DNA from: an uncultured Chlorobiaceae bacterium | Lineage (GTDB): Bacteria > Bacteroidota > Chlorobiia > Chlorobiales > Chlorobiaceae | Direction of reading: 5' to 3' | Assembly (NCBI GenBank): GCA_903994365.1 | Contig: CAJEXL010000005.1 | Location: 45,773-109,772 of the forward strand | Length of the DNA stretch: 64,000 nt | Shown: one piece after another, positions 27,702 through 39,757 of the stretch | Layout of the letters: each line of letters starts with the position of its first letter | How positions within the stretch are numbered: position 1 is the stretch's first letter | Position numbers and translations under genes: made by a program | Notes under the pieces: generated by a model | Told to the model about the DNA's origin: nothing | Database searches by the model: none | What the model saw: only the letters and a program-made list of their open reading frames with translations

Positions 27702-28949
27702 TTATGCAAGAACCAGCTCCCTCCACCCTGCAATAACCCTTCCAAACTCCTCCTGAAAGGCTGGTTTGCTGAGGTTATCACCCTTCACCTTGCCAGCAAA
27801 CACGTTCCATCTGGCTTCATCCTTGATAACATCCAGCAGCAGAGAGCGCACTTTAACCATAACTGCTGCCTGCCGGGTATACTCCTTGCGCTGTGCATTG
27901 CTGTTGTGATTCCCGAGACCGGAAAGGTAGTAGGTCAAAATCTGTTCAGGAAAGCGCTGCTCAAGTTTTTTAGCGGCCTCAAGTTCAGCGCTCGAATCAC
28001 CATATTTGCCCTTGAGCAGGATTGCCAGGGCCTCATCGTATTCCTCTCGCTCCATCCGTATCCTGAGACGTTCCGAAAGCCATGAGGTATTGAGCCGCTC
28101 AACTATTTTTGGTTCAAAATGTGCCCACTCTTCGGGAGTACAGATCTTTTTAAAGGTGTTGTATGTTTCAAGGGTAAGCTGATCGCAAACCAGCTCAAAC
28201 TGAAGGGCAAGATATTGCTCCCGGTTACCACCCTCAAGAGCTCGGTCAGCAAGGAATGTTCGCAGTTGATCGAGACGACCCTCGGCTCTCTTCATCCCCT
28301 CTTCAGCAACCAAAAGAGCCTCCTTGCGGCTGCCTTCATCCCAGTAAAAGGTGACCAGATCATGATAATCGGCTCCGTATTTCAGTTTCTTGAGCTGCAG
28401 CTCAAGATATTTCTCCCGATCACCAAGTTTGCGGTATATCCGTCGAGCATGATCAGTGGGCCAATCCCTGTTGAGAGCTTCCAGCTCCAATGCAAGATTG
28501 CGCCAGTCTTCATCGCTGCAACAAGTAGCATAAGCCAGCTCATAGAGCAAATCATCCATGCCTGCATTGCCGCTCTCAATGAATGGCAGTACTTCATCAA
28601 GGAGCTCCCGACGAGCCTCCTCATCAATCTCTGACTCCTCCAGTATTTTCTGGATCTCCAGCATCCTTTCGGCGACATCATCCTCCGTGTCATCATCACC
28701 GCCACCACGTTCGTCGAGATCCTCCAAATCGGAATACAACTCGCACCAAAGGGCCAGAATGATCTCCCCTTCCGAGCGACTCTTCTGCGCGGTGGTGAGA
28801 GTGATGTGCTTTTTCAGATAGTCAAAGCATTCACGCCGAACATCAGGGCGATAGAGGGCAAGCTCTGTAATCAATTTGATCAGCAGCTCTGGCTTGGTTG
28901 CCTCCAGCAACTCCACCAGCGGATCCAGTTCAATTTTATTTTTATCCAT
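27702..28949 (-). CDS. Helical-repeat protein related to the C-terminal part of SWIM zinc-finger proteins
   Basis: A 415-residue, mostly helical protein with repeated TPR-like units, for example YRKLGDREKYLELQLKKLKY and ADYHDLVTFYWDEGSRKEAL. It ends with NLSKPAFQEEFGRVIAGWREL. This matches the C-terminal solenoid that follows a SWIM zinc finger in larger proteins; here no CxCxnCxH finger is visible. An acidic low-complexity loop (GGGDDDTEDDV) lies near residue 83. Function is unknown. It is followed upstream by the nitroreductase gene 3 bases away, so both may be co-transcribed. Confidence 0.6.
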   Translation of the reverse strand: MDKNKIELDPLVELLEATKPELLIKLITELALYRPDVRRECFDYLKKHITLTTAQKSRSEGEIILALWCELYSDLEDLDERGGGDDDTEDDVAERMLEIQKILEESEIDEEARRELLDEVLPFIESGNAGMDDLLYELAYATCCSDEDWRNLALELEALNRDWPTDHARRIYRKLGDREKYLELQLKKLKYGADYHDLVTFYWDEGSRKEALLVAEEGMKRAEGRLDQLRTFLADRALEGGNREQYLALQFELVCDQLTLETYNTFKKICTPEEWAHFEPKIVERLNTSWLSERLRIRMEREEYDEALAILLKGKYGDSSAELEAAKKLEQRFPEQILTYYLSGLGNHNSNAQRKEYTRQAAVMVKVRSLLLDVIKDEARWNVFAGKVKGDNLSKPAFQEEFGRVIAGWRELVLA

Positions 28950-28952
28950 AAT

Positions 28953-29810
28953 TCAATTTGCTAACGTGCCAGAAGTTCCCCCCTCCATCGCCCGATAAAT
29001 CAGCGCCGGGCCATGCTGCACAGTGCGGGCATAGTGCACCGCTGGCTTACCAAAGACCATGGCATAGCCAAAGAGATGATCATCAGGAATACCGAGGCGG
29101 TGGCGTGTCTCTGGAAGAATGTCGTTCATCGCGCTCTTTGCAAGACCGTTCCAGAGAGTACCAACTCCATTGGCCTGGGCAAAAAGGTCAAAAGTGGAAA
29201 GCGCAATCATACAGTCCTGCATGGGCGAGGCCAGATGCTGCGGTGCCGAGGCAATAAGCAGATGAGGAGCATCACGAAAAATAATGTCCGAACGATGCTT
29301 CTCCCAGATTGACACAAAGTTGGCAAAATAGCCCATCCTCTCTGGAAGAGTATTGTTGTTCACCAGCCTTGACAAGCCAGCCATCACCTCTTCTCGCAAT
29401 TGCGCAACCTTGTCGTGGCTGTCGAGCACCGTGAAACGCACCTGGCGAGAATTCACCCCCGTCGGAGCCTGCCATGCGACATCAAGCAGCTTCTGGAAGA
29501 GTATCGGGTCAAGGCTTTCAGACTTGAAACGGCGCACTGAACGACGCCCTCTGATGAGCGTCTCAAGGGCATCCGGATCAGGAAATGCTCCCTTCAGCGG
29601 AAGACTGCCAGAAGCATGCCGACCAATAATGGAGACCGAACCTGTCGGGCAAAGAGCAAGACAGTGCTGACAGCGGTAGCAGTTTGTCTCCTTTTCCGGA
29701 GCAATAGCGGGATAACCATCATCACCAAGGCTGATAATTCGCGCCGGGCAGTCGGCCACACATGCACCGCAACGGGTACAGCTTTGCCTGTTGACCATAA
29801 AATCTATCAT
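28953..29810 (-). CDS. Nitroreductase-family protein with N-terminal 2[4Fe-4S] ferredoxin domain
   Basis: Residues 1-60 form a bacterial ferredoxin with two cluster motifs: Cys11/14/17/21 and Cys44/47/50/54. Residues 78-285 are an FMN-binding nitroreductase domain (RRSVRRFKSESLDPILFQKL, later GVGTLWNGL). Such fusions pass electrons from ferredoxin to the flavin. The substrate is not predictable. The ATG at 29810 is the first start; MVNRQSC four codons later is also possible. It diverges from the riboswitch-controlled thiC. Confidence 0.87.
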   Translation of the reverse strand: MIDFMVNRQSCTRCGACVADCPARIISLGDDGYPAIAPEKETNCYRCQHCLALCPTGSVSIIGRHASGSLPLKGAFPDPDALETLIRGRRSVRRFKSESLDPILFQKLLDVAWQAPTGVNSRQVRFTVLDSHDKVAQLREEVMAGLSRLVNNNTLPERMGYFANFVSIWEKHRSDIIFRDAPHLLIASAPQHLASPMQDCMIALSTFDLFAQANGVGTLWNGLAKSAMNDILPETRHRLGIPDDHLFGYAMVFGKPAVHYARTVQHGPALIYRAMEGGTSGTLAN

Positions 29811-29923
29811 TGTTTTCCTGACAACTACGATTCATAAAACCAGTACGTTTCCTTCATAGGTGAGAGAAAAAGTCGAACAATCACCCATTTGTATAATACC
29901 CTGAATTTAAGTATCGTGCATGA

Positions 29924-31744
<1,821 letters not shown>

Positions 31745-31755
31745 TACCTGATAAC

Positions 31756-31786
31756 TGAGAGTGGACAAAATTGGTGCCCACTCTCA
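31756..31786. terminator. Hairpin between convergent thiC and tpiA
   Basis: A 9-bp perfect stem (TGAGAGTGG and CCACTCTCA, 13-base loop) lies 11 bases after the thiC stop and 16 bases after the tpiA stop on the other strand. There is no long T-run on either side, so it is at best a weak bidirectional terminator or an mRNA-stabilising stem. Confidence 0.55.
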
Positions 31787-31802
31787 ATTGCTCGAAGAGG
31801 AT

Positions 31803-32558
31803 TTAAAGCGATGCAGCCTTGATGATTGCGGCAAAGTCGGCAGCATTAAGGCTGGCACCGCCAATAAGGCCACCATCAATATTCGGCATGGCAAAGAGTT
31901 CCACGGCATTGGATGGCTTGACACTCCCGCCGTATTGAATCCGAAGCGCTTGGGCGGCTTCTTCACCATACAGTTCTGTAACAAGATTACGGATATGGAG
32001 ATGCACCTCTTCAGCCTGTGCGGAGGAGGCGGTTTTTCCTGTACCGATAGCCCATACTGGTTCGTAGGCAATAACAATAGAGCTGATATCACTGATACCA
32101 TCCAGACCTTCTCTGACCTGTGATGAGATAACTGAGTCAGTGATGCCACCTTCGCGCTCAGCAAGTGTTTCACCAACACAAAGAATAACGTTCAATCCTT
32201 CCGACAATGCTTTTTTTGTTCGAAGATTGACCGTAATATTGGTTTCGCCAAAATACTGGCGACGCTCGGAGTGACCAATAATAACAGAGGAGCATCCAGC
32301 GGCAAATATCATTCTCGCCGATACCTCTCCGGTAAATGCTCCATCATTTTCGTAATGGCAGTTTTGGGCGACAAGCTGAACCTCGCTTCCCTCAATAACC
32401 CTTCCAGTGGCCTCTAAAGCAATAAAAGTTGGCGCTATACCAACCTCACAGCCGGAAAAGTTTTCACCAAGCTCAGCAATAACTTCTGCCGCAAGTGTTT
32501 CTGACTCAGCAATGGTATTGTTCATTTTCCAGTTGCCGACAACAATTTTTCTACGCAT
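31803..32558 (-). CDS. tpiA: Triosephosphate isomerase
   Basis: Interconverts dihydroxyacetone phosphate and glyceraldehyde 3-phosphate. The 251 residues hold all catalytic residues: Lys11 in GNWKMN, His96 in IIGHSERR and Glu166 in [11 protein letters not shown], followed by the phosphate-binding [11 protein letters not shown]. In a green sulfur bacterium it serves gluconeogenesis from pyruvate. It lies 3 bases after a small conserved gene, downstream of greA. Confidence 0.98.
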   Translation of the reverse strand: MRRKIVVGNWKMNNTIAESETLAAEVIAELGENFSGCEVGIAPTFIALEATGRVIEGSEVQLVAQNCHYENDGAFTGEVSARMIFAAGCSSVIIGHSERRQYFGETNITVNLRTKKALSEGLNVILCVGETLAEREGGITDSVISSQVREGLDGISDISSIVIAYEPVWAIGTGKTASSAQAEEVHLHIRNLVTELYGEEAAQALRIQYGGSVKPSNAVELFAMPNIDGGLIGGASLNAADFAAIIKAASL

Positions 32559-32561
32559 CTC

Positions 32562-32786
32562 TTAATATTCTGTTTTTACATCATAATAGATCCGGTCAAT
32601 CTGATCGACGGTGAACCGGTGTTTTCCTGCACGTGCATCCTTGACCTCTATGTCGTTACTGCCAACAGCAACAACTCTGCCATTCCACACTCTTGACTCT
32701 GTGGTTACCAGATTAATTTCACGATTCAGCAGCTCCTGGTTCCCACCAATACTGCCCTGACGATAAATAACTTGACGTTTCCCCAT
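32562..32786 (-). CDS. Small hypothetical protein between greA and tpiA
   Basis: A 74-residue protein starting MGKRQVIYRQGSIGGNQ and ending QIDRIYYDVKTEY. It is rich in short beta-strand-like segments (INLVTTESRVWNGRVVAVGS, DIEVKDARAGKHRF), which suggests a small beta-barrel. I do not recognise the family. Its stop is 3 bases from the tpiA start and it lies 23 bases after greA, so it is probably co-transcribed with both. Confidence 0.7.
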   Translation of the reverse strand: MGKRQVIYRQGSIGGNQELLNREINLVTTESRVWNGRVVAVGSNDIEVKDARAGKHRFTVDQIDRIYYDVKTEY

Positions 32787-32809
32787 GGGATAGCTGGTTT
32801 AAATTGCCC

Positions 32810-33289
32810 TTATTTAACGAAAATCTCCAATATCTCATAATGAAGCTCACCTTTCGGCACCACTACCTGTACTTTTTCTCCGACAGATTTTCCAATGAGT
32901 GACCTCCCGACAGGAGAGCGAACCGAAATTTTTCCCGCATCGGTATCAGCCTCTTCTGAAGAGACGAGTGTGTACTCTATGATTTCGGCTGGATCATCAA
33001 GATTTCGCAGTTTTACTGAGGTAAGAATATACACCTTATCGGTCTTGATCTGTTTTGGATCAAGAATAGTGGCTGCTGCAAGCTTGTTTTCGAGATCTGC
33101 AATGCGCGCTTCAGTATGCGATTGCTCTTCCCGTGCTGCATCATATTCCGCATTCTCGCTCAAATCACCGTGTGCCCGCGCCTCTGCAATTTTTTCCAGA
33201 ACTTCCCTTCTGGTTTGATGAACCAGCGTATATAACTCCTCTTTAAGCCGGTTATAGCCATCGCTTGTCAGGTAAATTCTGTCTGTCAT
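32810..33289 (-). CDS. greA: Transcription elongation factor GreA
   Basis: GreA rescues backtracked RNA polymerase by stimulating transcript cleavage. From the ATG at 33289 ([19 protein letters not shown]) it is 159 residues, the family length. The N-terminal coiled coil has the acidic tip [15 protein letters not shown], with the catalytic Asp/Glu residues. The C-terminal FKBP-like domain ends [18 protein letters not shown]. The longer open frame to 33349 is not supported by a ribosome-binding site. Confidence 0.96.
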   Translation of the reverse strand: MTDRIYLTSDGYNRLKEELYTLVHQTRREVLEKIAEARAHGDLSENAEYDAAREEQSHTEARIADLENKLAAATILDPKQIKTDKVYILTSVKLRNLDDPAEIIEYTLVSSEEADTDAGKISVRSPVGRSLIGKSVGEKVQVVVPKGELHYEILEIFVK

Positions 33290-33367
33290 CTCTTGTACTG
33301 TTTTTGTTGAAAATAAAAGAAAATAACTCCACAAATACGACGTGCGCAAGCGGACAGGATTGCAAAC

Positions 33368-33408
33368 AAAAAAAAGTAAAGTCAGCTACGAACTGCTGAC
33401 TTTACTTT
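33368..33408 (-). terminator. Intrinsic terminator after degP
   Basis: A perfect 14-bp stem (AAAGTAAAGTCAGC and its complement, 8-base loop) is followed on the minus strand by eight T residues in all, three of which are within the stem. It lies 44 bases after the degP stop codon and before greA, so degP and greA are separate transcription units. Confidence 0.9.
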
Positions 33409-33451
33409 GTAACGTCAATGTAACAATTCTTAACTCTTCAGGCAAAAATCT

Positions 33452-34942
33452 TTACAGATTAAATGCAAAATACATTTTACTGCTCCCTCTTCCTACAAGA
33501 ACAAAGAGCAGATCACCTTTTTTGAGCTGTTGTATAGAGTTGCTATATTCCGCATAGGTACGCACCTCCTTTTTGTTGACGGAGAAAATAAGATCCCCGG
33601 CACGCAAGCCAGCACGATAGGCATTCGACGTTGGAACAATAGTGGTTATGATAACCGCTCCTGCACCGGGCTTCAGTTTCATCCGCTGTGCTCTATCGGC
33701 TGTAAGCTCCTCTCCTCTGAAACCAAGGATCGTACTTATGGCATCATTGCTCTCTGTCTGGGAAGAGAGTAAGTTTTTTACTGCCTGCTCCTGAAGAGGA
33801 ACATTAACGATCAGAATTGAACCATCCCTGGAAATACGAAACTGAACCGTAGAGCCGGGAGAGTGGCTGGCAATCGCATTGCGCAGAAGAGTGCTGCTTG
33901 TGACCTTTACTCCATTAAAATCAAGAATAACGTCACCAGTTTTAATGCCATGTTTGGCCGCCGGGCTGCCGTCAAGAACCGTTCCAACCAATGCGCCCTC
34001 TCCGGCCTTCAGGTTCATTGCTTTTGCAAGATTTTCATCAATATCCTGAAGGGTAACACCCAGGTATGCTCTGGTGACTTTACCGGTTGTAATAAGTGAC
34101 GTGAGTACCTTTTTGGCCATATTTGACGGTACCGCAAAGCCAATTCCCTCAAACCCTCCAGTACGACTTGCTATGGCGGTATTAATACCGACAAGCTCAC
34201 CATTGACATTGACCAGTGGCCCGCCTGAGTTTCCAGGATTAATCGCCGCATCTGTCTGTATAAAATCTTCATAATCAGCCAGCCCGACATTCGCCCGACC
34301 TTTAGCGCTCACAATACCCTGGGTCACCGTTCTTGCGAGATTTTCGCCAAGAGGACTGCCGATAGCAATAACCCACTCGCCCACCCTGAGTTTATCGCTG
34401 TCGCCAATAATAATCGGCTTCAGATTTTTGTCATCCACCTTGATAACGGCAAGATCGGTCTTTGGGTCAGCGCCAATAACCTTGGCTGTAATTTTCCGGT
34501 TATCGGAGGTACGAATATAGACAATATCAGCGCCATCAATGACGTGGTTATTGGTCAGAATGTAGCCATCACCTGTCACAATAACCCCGGAACCAAGCCC
34601 ACGCTGAACCTCTTTGCGACGGTTCGTGGCCTCCCCTCCCTGCATACCAAAAAAATCAAAGGGTGAAAGAACCCGCTGAGTCACTGTTTTTTCGGTAAAA
34701 ATCGTCACCACCGAGGGTGTTGCCGATTCGGCAATCTGAACAAATGCCTCGTTAAAACTTTTAAGCGACTGAACAGGATAGTTTTCAATATTACTGGTCG
34801 CTGTCGCGAAATTTGGTCGGCTGGCAAGGTTTGAGCCATTGAAAGAGAGGTTAAACTCTACATTTGAAAACACCAGCGCCCCAACCGCGACACCCGCAAA
34901 AACCAGAAGCAGGTATTTCATGAATGATTGTCTCTTATGCAT
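33452..34942 (-). CDS. degP: DegP/HtrA-family periplasmic serine protease
   Basis: An envelope quality-control protease with a membrane anchor or signal peptide (about 9-25), a trypsin-like domain and two PDZ domains. The catalytic triad is visible as His133 in NNHVIDGA, Asp163 in KTDLAVIKV and Ser239 in NPGNSGGPL. PDZ1 begins near AYLGVTLQDID and PDZ2 near IITTIVPTSNAYRAGLRAGD. It is 496 residues from 34942; an internal ATG at 34921 (MKYLLL) is an alternative start. It follows trpE by 26 bases. Confidence 0.94.
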   Translation of the reverse strand: MHKRQSFMKYLLLVFAGVAVGALVFSNVEFNLSFNGSNLASRPNFATATSNIENYPVQSLKSFNEAFVQIAESATPSVVTIFTEKTVTQRVLSPFDFFGMQGGEATNRRKEVQRGLGSGVIVTGDGYILTNNHVIDGADIVYIRTSDNRKITAKVIGADPKTDLAVIKVDDKNLKPIIIGDSDKLRVGEWVIAIGSPLGENLARTVTQGIVSAKGRANVGLADYEDFIQTDAAINPGNSGGPLVNVNGELVGINTAIASRTGGFEGIGFAVPSNMAKKVLTSLITTGKVTRAYLGVTLQDIDENLAKAMNLKAGEGALVGTVLDGSPAAKHGIKTGDVILDFNGVKVTSSTLLRNAIASHSPGSTVQFRISRDGSILIVNVPLQEQAVKNLLSSQTESNDAISTILGFRGEELTADRAQRMKLKPGAGAVIITTIVPTSNAYRAGLRAGDLIFSVNKKEVRTYAEYSNSIQQLKKGDLLFVLVGRGSSKMYFAFNL

Positions 34943-34968
34943 CGGATAGCTTATTTTTTCATTAATCG

Positions 34969-36459
34969 TTACACTAACGCCTCAATACTGTCAACGGCAG
35001 TGATGCCAGCCTTCATTTTATTCATCGTCTCTTCATATTCCGACTCAGGCCTGGAGTCAGCAACAATGCCGCCTGCTGCCTGGAAATAGATCGTCTTGTC
35101 CTCAATAACCATGGTTCTTATCGCTATTGCCGTCGTAAGGTTCCCTTTAAAATCAAGAAATCCGACGGCCCCACCGTACAGCCCTCGTTTCTCTTTTTCA
35201 AGTTCATAAATAATCTCCATGGCACGCACCTTCGGTGCTCCAGTGAGAGTACCAGCCGGGAAACAGGACCAAAAGGCATCCATGGTGCAGAGATCGTCAC
35301 GCAACTCACCCCGCACATTGCTGACAATATGCATCACATGAGAATATTTTTCAATAACCATCATCTCATTGGTTTCAACTGTGCCAATTTTAGCTATTCT
35401 GCCAATATCATTCCTGCTCAGATCAATCAGCATCAGATGCTCAGCCAACTCTTTTTCGTCGGACAGCAGCTCACGGGCATTACGTTCATCCTCTTCAAAG
35501 GTGCTTCCCCGATGCCTTGTTCCCGCTATAGGACGGGTATCCACAATCCGCTTTCCGTGGCTGTCACGCTCAACCTTCACCAGCAGTTCAGGCGATGAAC
35601 CAACAATCTCAAACTCCTTCAAATTGAAATAGTAGAGATAAGGCGAGGGGTTGATGGTTCTCAGCATTCGATACACATCGAATGGACGAGTATTGAGTGG
35701 GCGGTGAAGACGCTGTGAAATCTGCACCTGAAAAATATCTCCGGCAACAATATGCTCTTTAGCCCTGACCACCTTCTCCAGATACTCCTCCTTCGTCGTA
35801 TTGGAAATTATCTGCTCCGTCTGTTCGGGCTGAAAAGCAATCTCGTCGCGTGAAAGAGGGCGGAACATCTGCTCGGCAATCTGCTCTATTTTCGCTAATG
35901 CAAGAGGCTTGTCAGTTTCATCAAGATAATTGGAGACAATAAAAACCTTCCGCATGATATTATCAAAAATGACCAGCGTATCACAAAAAAGGAGAATAAT
36001 GTCTGGCATTCCTGCCGGATCAGTCAACTCAGGCGCTGGAATTTTTTCAACAAGATGCATGGCATCGTAGCCAAAATAGCCAAACACACCGGAGGTGATC
36101 ATCTGGGGAGCGCCATTCTTTTTCCTTGGTATCTCCTCGGTATCAAAGGCGGCAATCATGCAGTCAATCTTTCGGCGGAGATTAGTCTCCTCACCGGCAA
36201 CCTGCCGAAGATCACTGAATTTTTCGTCAAGAATCTCAAGATTGGTTGTCCCGTCAACAGATCCTTCGAGAATAGCAACAGGATCTATGGCGATATAGGA
36301 AAAGCGGGCAAGAAGCTCCTCGCCCTCAACAGATTCGAGCAGACATGAAAAAGGACGCTGCAATTTCAGATAGACTGAAACCGGCGTCTCTGTGTCAGCA
36401 TGGACTTCCCTGAAAAGAGGCTTGAGCAGATAGGGGGCATGCCGTTGTTGTGCTGGCAT
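34969..36459 (-). CDS. trpE: Anthranilate synthase component I
   Basis: TrpE turns chorismate into anthranilate, using ammonia from the TrpG subunit, for tryptophan synthesis. The 496 residues have the N-terminal feedback-inhibition region and the chorismate-binding domain with SSPELLVKVE, RPIAGTRHRG, DLSRNDIGRI and FPAGTLTGAPKVRAMEII. The trpG partner is not adjacent in this window. Gene order (trpE then degP) suggests read-through into the protease gene. Confidence 0.96.
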   Translation of the reverse strand: MPAQQRHAPYLLKPLFREVHADTETPVSVYLKLQRPFSCLLESVEGEELLARFSYIAIDPVAILEGSVDGTTNLEILDEKFSDLRQVAGEETNLRRKIDCMIAAFDTEEIPRKKNGAPQMITSGVFGYFGYDAMHLVEKIPAPELTDPAGMPDIILLFCDTLVIFDNIMRKVFIVSNYLDETDKPLALAKIEQIAEQMFRPLSRDEIAFQPEQTEQIISNTTKEEYLEKVVRAKEHIVAGDIFQVQISQRLHRPLNTRPFDVYRMLRTINPSPYLYYFNLKEFEIVGSSPELLVKVERDSHGKRIVDTRPIAGTRHRGSTFEEDERNARELLSDEKELAEHLMLIDLSRNDIGRIAKIGTVETNEMMVIEKYSHVMHIVSNVRGELRDDLCTMDAFWSCFPAGTLTGAPKVRAMEIIYELEKEKRGLYGGAVGFLDFKGNLTTAIAIRTMVIEDKTIYFQAAGGIVADSRPESEYEETMNKMKAGITAVDSIEALV

Positions 36460-36574
36460 AAAAAAGAGTCCTGAATTATTGATTCATACAGGCTAATAAA
36501 GAGAAATATTTTGTATCGTAAAAAAAGAACTCCACCATTGCTACGCCGGAGACGGACGGAGCTGACAAGAAACC

Positions 36575-36985
36575 ATGGCAAAGCTATTTCCTGAAAAAAA
36601 CTTCCTGATAAACTGGTGCAAGGCTCTCATGCTCTCCCCCGGGGTGCTGTTCCCTGCAGCATATCTTCTTGTTTATACATCCACCAACATCTACCTGAAT
36701 GCCGATTTCAAAAAAAACCTTGCCAGATCAGTCAAGCAGACAACCGGCAGCGCCTGGGAGATCAGTATCAAATCACTCTCATCTGATTTGATACTCAATT
36801 CGGTCACCCTCAATCATATTGAACTGACACCTTCCGGAATGCAGGAACAACCCTCTGTCACCATCCCGACCATCGAAGTAAACTGTCCCGACCTTCAAAC
36901 ACTCCTTTTCAGCCCGGCCAAACGGTTCTCGTCAACAGAGCTGATACGCAAAAAAATTCTCTCCGAGGGGCGGCTCGCTCACTGA
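36575..36985 (+). CDS. Hypothetical protein with one N-terminal membrane segment
   Basis: A 136-residue protein with a hydrophobic segment near residues 18-40 (MLSPGVLFPAAYLLVYTS) followed by a soluble part of beta-strand character (LILNSVTLNHIELTPSG). It could be an envelope protein with its domain in the periplasm, somewhat like the start of AsmA-type proteins, but it is too short for those. It diverges from trpE and its last 7 bases overlap the convergent lepB. I do not recognise a family. Confidence 0.55.
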   Translation: MAKLFPEKNFLINWCKALMLSPGVLFPAAYLLVYTSTNIYLNADFKKNLARSVKQTTGSAWEISIKSLSSDLILNSVTLNHIELTPSGMQEQPSVTIPTIEVNCPDLQTLLFSPAKRFSSTELIRKKILSEGRLAH

Positions 36986-37809
36986 ACTGCCTGCCCTGGG
37001 CGACTCCATCGAATGGATGCAAGTTTTTCAACCGGCTCGGTCAAAAGAGAGAGATCTGGATCCCATGACCAGTACACCATCAAGGCCTGTCCAACGAGAT
37101 CCTTTTCCGGCAAAAAGCCCCAAAAACGACTGTCAAGACTGTTATCCCGATTATCTCCCATGGCAAAGTAGTAGTTTTCCTTAACCGTGTATTGCTGAAC
37201 AGGAGCACCGTCAATAAAAACCTCCCTGCCCTGGAGACTCACCTCATGTCCTTCATCGGCTACAAGCGAACTGTAGAGCGGAAATGTTGTCGCATCCAGC
37301 CTTATGACATCTCCTTTTCGAGGGATGCGTATCGGGCCATAATTATCCTTGTTGAAATTCGAAAACTGGGGAAATATCATGTAATCACCCTCTCCGGCAG
37401 GTACACGCTGTCCGATATACTGCGCATAAGGAGGAAGGGTTACCGGTTTATTATTGATGATGAGCTGTTGATCATGAATCTGAAGGGTATCGCCGCTGAT
37501 GGCAACACAACGCTTGATATAGTTCAGTGACCGATCTTTCGGGAACTTGAAAACAATAATATCACCACGCTCAACCTTGTCAACGCCCGGCAGCCGAATT
37601 TCGGTGAACGGGACTTTTGGGCCGTACACATATTTGTTGACAAAAAGAAAATCGCCGGCAAGCAGCGTATTCTCCATCGAGCCAGTTGGAATTCGATACG
37701 ACTCCACCACAAAAACCCGAAGAACTGTTGCAAAAATCGCAGCTATAACCAAGGCATCAAACCACTCGCGCGAATGTTTTTTTTCCTGTTTATCCTTCCT
37801 GATATCCAA
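36979..37809 (-). CDS. lepB: Signal peptidase I (TTG start)
   Basis: Cleaves signal peptides from exported proteins at the periplasmic face. The 276 residues include one N-terminal membrane helix (about 18-36), the catalytic Ser44 in PTGSMENTL and the general-base Lys99 in LNYIKRCVA. The GDNRDNSLDSRFWG box is also present. The only reasonable start is TTG at 37809, with a weak ribosome-binding site. It follows lepA by 50 bases, the classic lepA-lepB pairing. Confidence 0.94.
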   Translation of the reverse strand: MDIRKDKQEKKHSREWFDALVIAAIFATVLRVFVVESYRIPTGSMENTLLAGDFLFVNKYVYGPKVPFTEIRLPGVDKVERGDIIVFKFPKDRSLNYIKRCVAISGDTLQIHDQQLIINNKPVTLPPYAQYIGQRVPAGEGDYMIFPQFSNFNKDNYGPIRIPRKGDVIRLDATTFPLYSSLVADEGHEVSLQGREVFIDGAPVQQYTVKENYYFAMGDNRDNSLDSRFWGFLPEKDLVGQALMVYWSWDPDLSLLTEPVEKLASIRWSRPGQAVQ

Positions 37810-37859
37810 AAGTGTATCGTTTAATATGTTTTTTAACTGTTTTCAGGACGAACTGTCCA

Positions 37860-39677
37860 TTATTCATCAATGTTCAGAAGCGCAAGGAAAGCCTCCTGGG
37901 GAACCTCCACCCTGCCAACCTGTTTCATCCTCTTTTTACCCTCTTTCTGTTTCTCAAGCAGCTTGCGCTTCCGACTGATATCGCCGCCGTAGCACTTGGC
38001 CAGCACATTTTTGCGCATCGCCGAAATAGTTTCGCGCGAAATCACCTTGCTGCCGATTGCTGCCTGAATCGCCACTTCGTACATCTGCTTCGGAATAATC
38101 CCTTTCAGCTTCAGGCAGAGCTTCTTGCCCCAATCATAAGCCTTTGAGCGGTGCACAACAATGGAGAGAGCATCAACCGCCTCACCGTTCAGCAGTACGT
38201 CGAGCTTCACCAGATCAGACTCACGATAACCAACATATTCATAATCCATTGAGGCATAGCCTTTCGAAATGGATTTGAGCCGGTCATGGAAATCAAAGAC
38301 AATTTCGGCCAGGGGAAACTCAAAGTGCATAATCACCCGTGTCGTGTCGAGATAATCAGTGTTCTTGTACTCACCGCGACGTTCCATACCGAGCTTCATA
38401 ATATTGCCGATATAGTCGGCAAGCGTAATGATCTGCATGGTTACATAGGGCTCTTCAACCAGACTGAGGCGTCCGGTTTCGGGCATCTTGGATGGATTAT
38501 CGACCACAACAACCTCTCCATTGGTCAGCACAACACGGTACTCGACGTTTGGCACCGTTGTAATGATATTGACCCCATACTCCCGCTCAAGGCGCTCCTG
38601 GATAATCTCCATGTGGAGCAGACCAAGAAAGCCGCATCGGAACCCGAAACCGAGCGCAACCGACGTTTCAGGGGTATAAACCAGCGACGCATCGTTAAGC
38701 GCAAGCTTTTCAAGGGATTCGCGAAGATCCTCAAATTCGTTGGAGTTAATCGGATAGAGGCCGCTGAAGACCATCGGCTTGACCTCCTTGTAACCAGCAA
38801 GACGCTCGCTGGCGGGATTCTCCACAAGTGTAACCGTATCACCAACCTTGGCATCCTTGACATCTTTGATGGAGCATATCAGATAACCAACATTGCCGGA
38901 TTCAAGCAAGGCTTTTGGCTGCCTCGTCATGCTCATGGTGCCAATCTCATCGGCAAGGAAAGTTTTATCGCTGGCAAAAAATTTCACTTTGTCGCCCTTC
39001 CGCAGTGCGCCTTCAACAATACGGAGATAAACCACCGCGCCACGATAGGAATCAAAAACTGAATCAAAAATCAGCGCGCGAAGGGGAAGATGATTGTTGT
39101 CCGCCGGATGGGGAATTCGCGCGACAATAGCCTCAATCAACACACTCACCCCAAGACCAGCTTTTGCCGATACCTGAAGAATCTCTTCGCGCTTGACCCC
39201 CATGAGATCGATAATCTGACGGGCAACACCCTCGACATCCGACGAGGGAAGGTCAATTTTGTTGATTACCGGAATAATATCGAGACCTGCATCAAGAGCA
39301 AGATAAAGATTGGCGATAGTTTGCGCCTCTACCCCCTGGGTTGCATCAACGATAAGAAGAGCACCTTCACATGCAGCAAGCGAGCGTGAAACTTCGTAGC
39401 TGAAATCGACGTGACCAGGTGTATCAATGAGATTCAGGGTATACTCCTTGCCATCAAAAGCCTTATACTTCATCTGGATGGCATGGCTTTTGATTGTAAT
39501 ACCGCGCTCACGCTCAAGATCCATGTCATCAAGCACCTGTGCAGAGGCCATCTGGGTACGATCAAGCGTGTGCGTTATCTCCAACAGGCGATCAGCCAGT
39601 GTTGATTTTCCGTGATCAATATGCGCGATAATGCAGAAGTTCCTGATACGACTGACTTCTGTACTGGACAAGGCCAT
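37860..39677 (-). CDS. lepA: Elongation factor 4 (LepA)
   Basis: A ribosomal GTPase that back-translocates or remodels stalled ribosomes. The 605 residues have the P-loop AHIDHGKST (18-26), [23 protein letters not shown] and NKIDLPS. The LepA-specific C-terminal domain ends in a basic tail ([20 protein letters not shown]). It sits in the minus-strand order def-fmt-lepA-lepB. Confidence 0.98.
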   Translation of the reverse strand: MALSSTEVSRIRNFCIIAHIDHGKSTLADRLLEITHTLDRTQMASAQVLDDMDLERERGITIKSHAIQMKYKAFDGKEYTLNLIDTPGHVDFSYEVSRSLAACEGALLIVDATQGVEAQTIANLYLALDAGLDIIPVINKIDLPSSDVEGVARQIIDLMGVKREEILQVSAKAGLGVSVLIEAIVARIPHPADNNHLPLRALIFDSVFDSYRGAVVYLRIVEGALRKGDKVKFFASDKTFLADEIGTMSMTRQPKALLESGNVGYLICSIKDVKDAKVGDTVTLVENPASERLAGYKEVKPMVFSGLYPINSNEFEDLRESLEKLALNDASLVYTPETSVALGFGFRCGFLGLLHMEIIQERLEREYGVNIITTVPNVEYRVVLTNGEVVVVDNPSKMPETGRLSLVEEPYVTMQIITLADYIGNIMKLGMERRGEYKNTDYLDTTRVIMHFEFPLAEIVFDFHDRLKSISKGYASMDYEYVGYRESDLVKLDVLLNGEAVDALSIVVHRSKAYDWGKKLCLKLKGIIPKQMYEVAIQAAIGSKVISRETISAMRKNVLAKCYGGDISRKRKLLEKQKEGKKRMKQVGRVEVPQEAFLALLNIDE

Positions 39678-39757
39678 AAAATGAGCGTTTGATTCTTGTT
39701 AAAACTCAACGTGAAGGCAATATAAGCAAATAATGCAATTGTGACATTGCACTGCTG

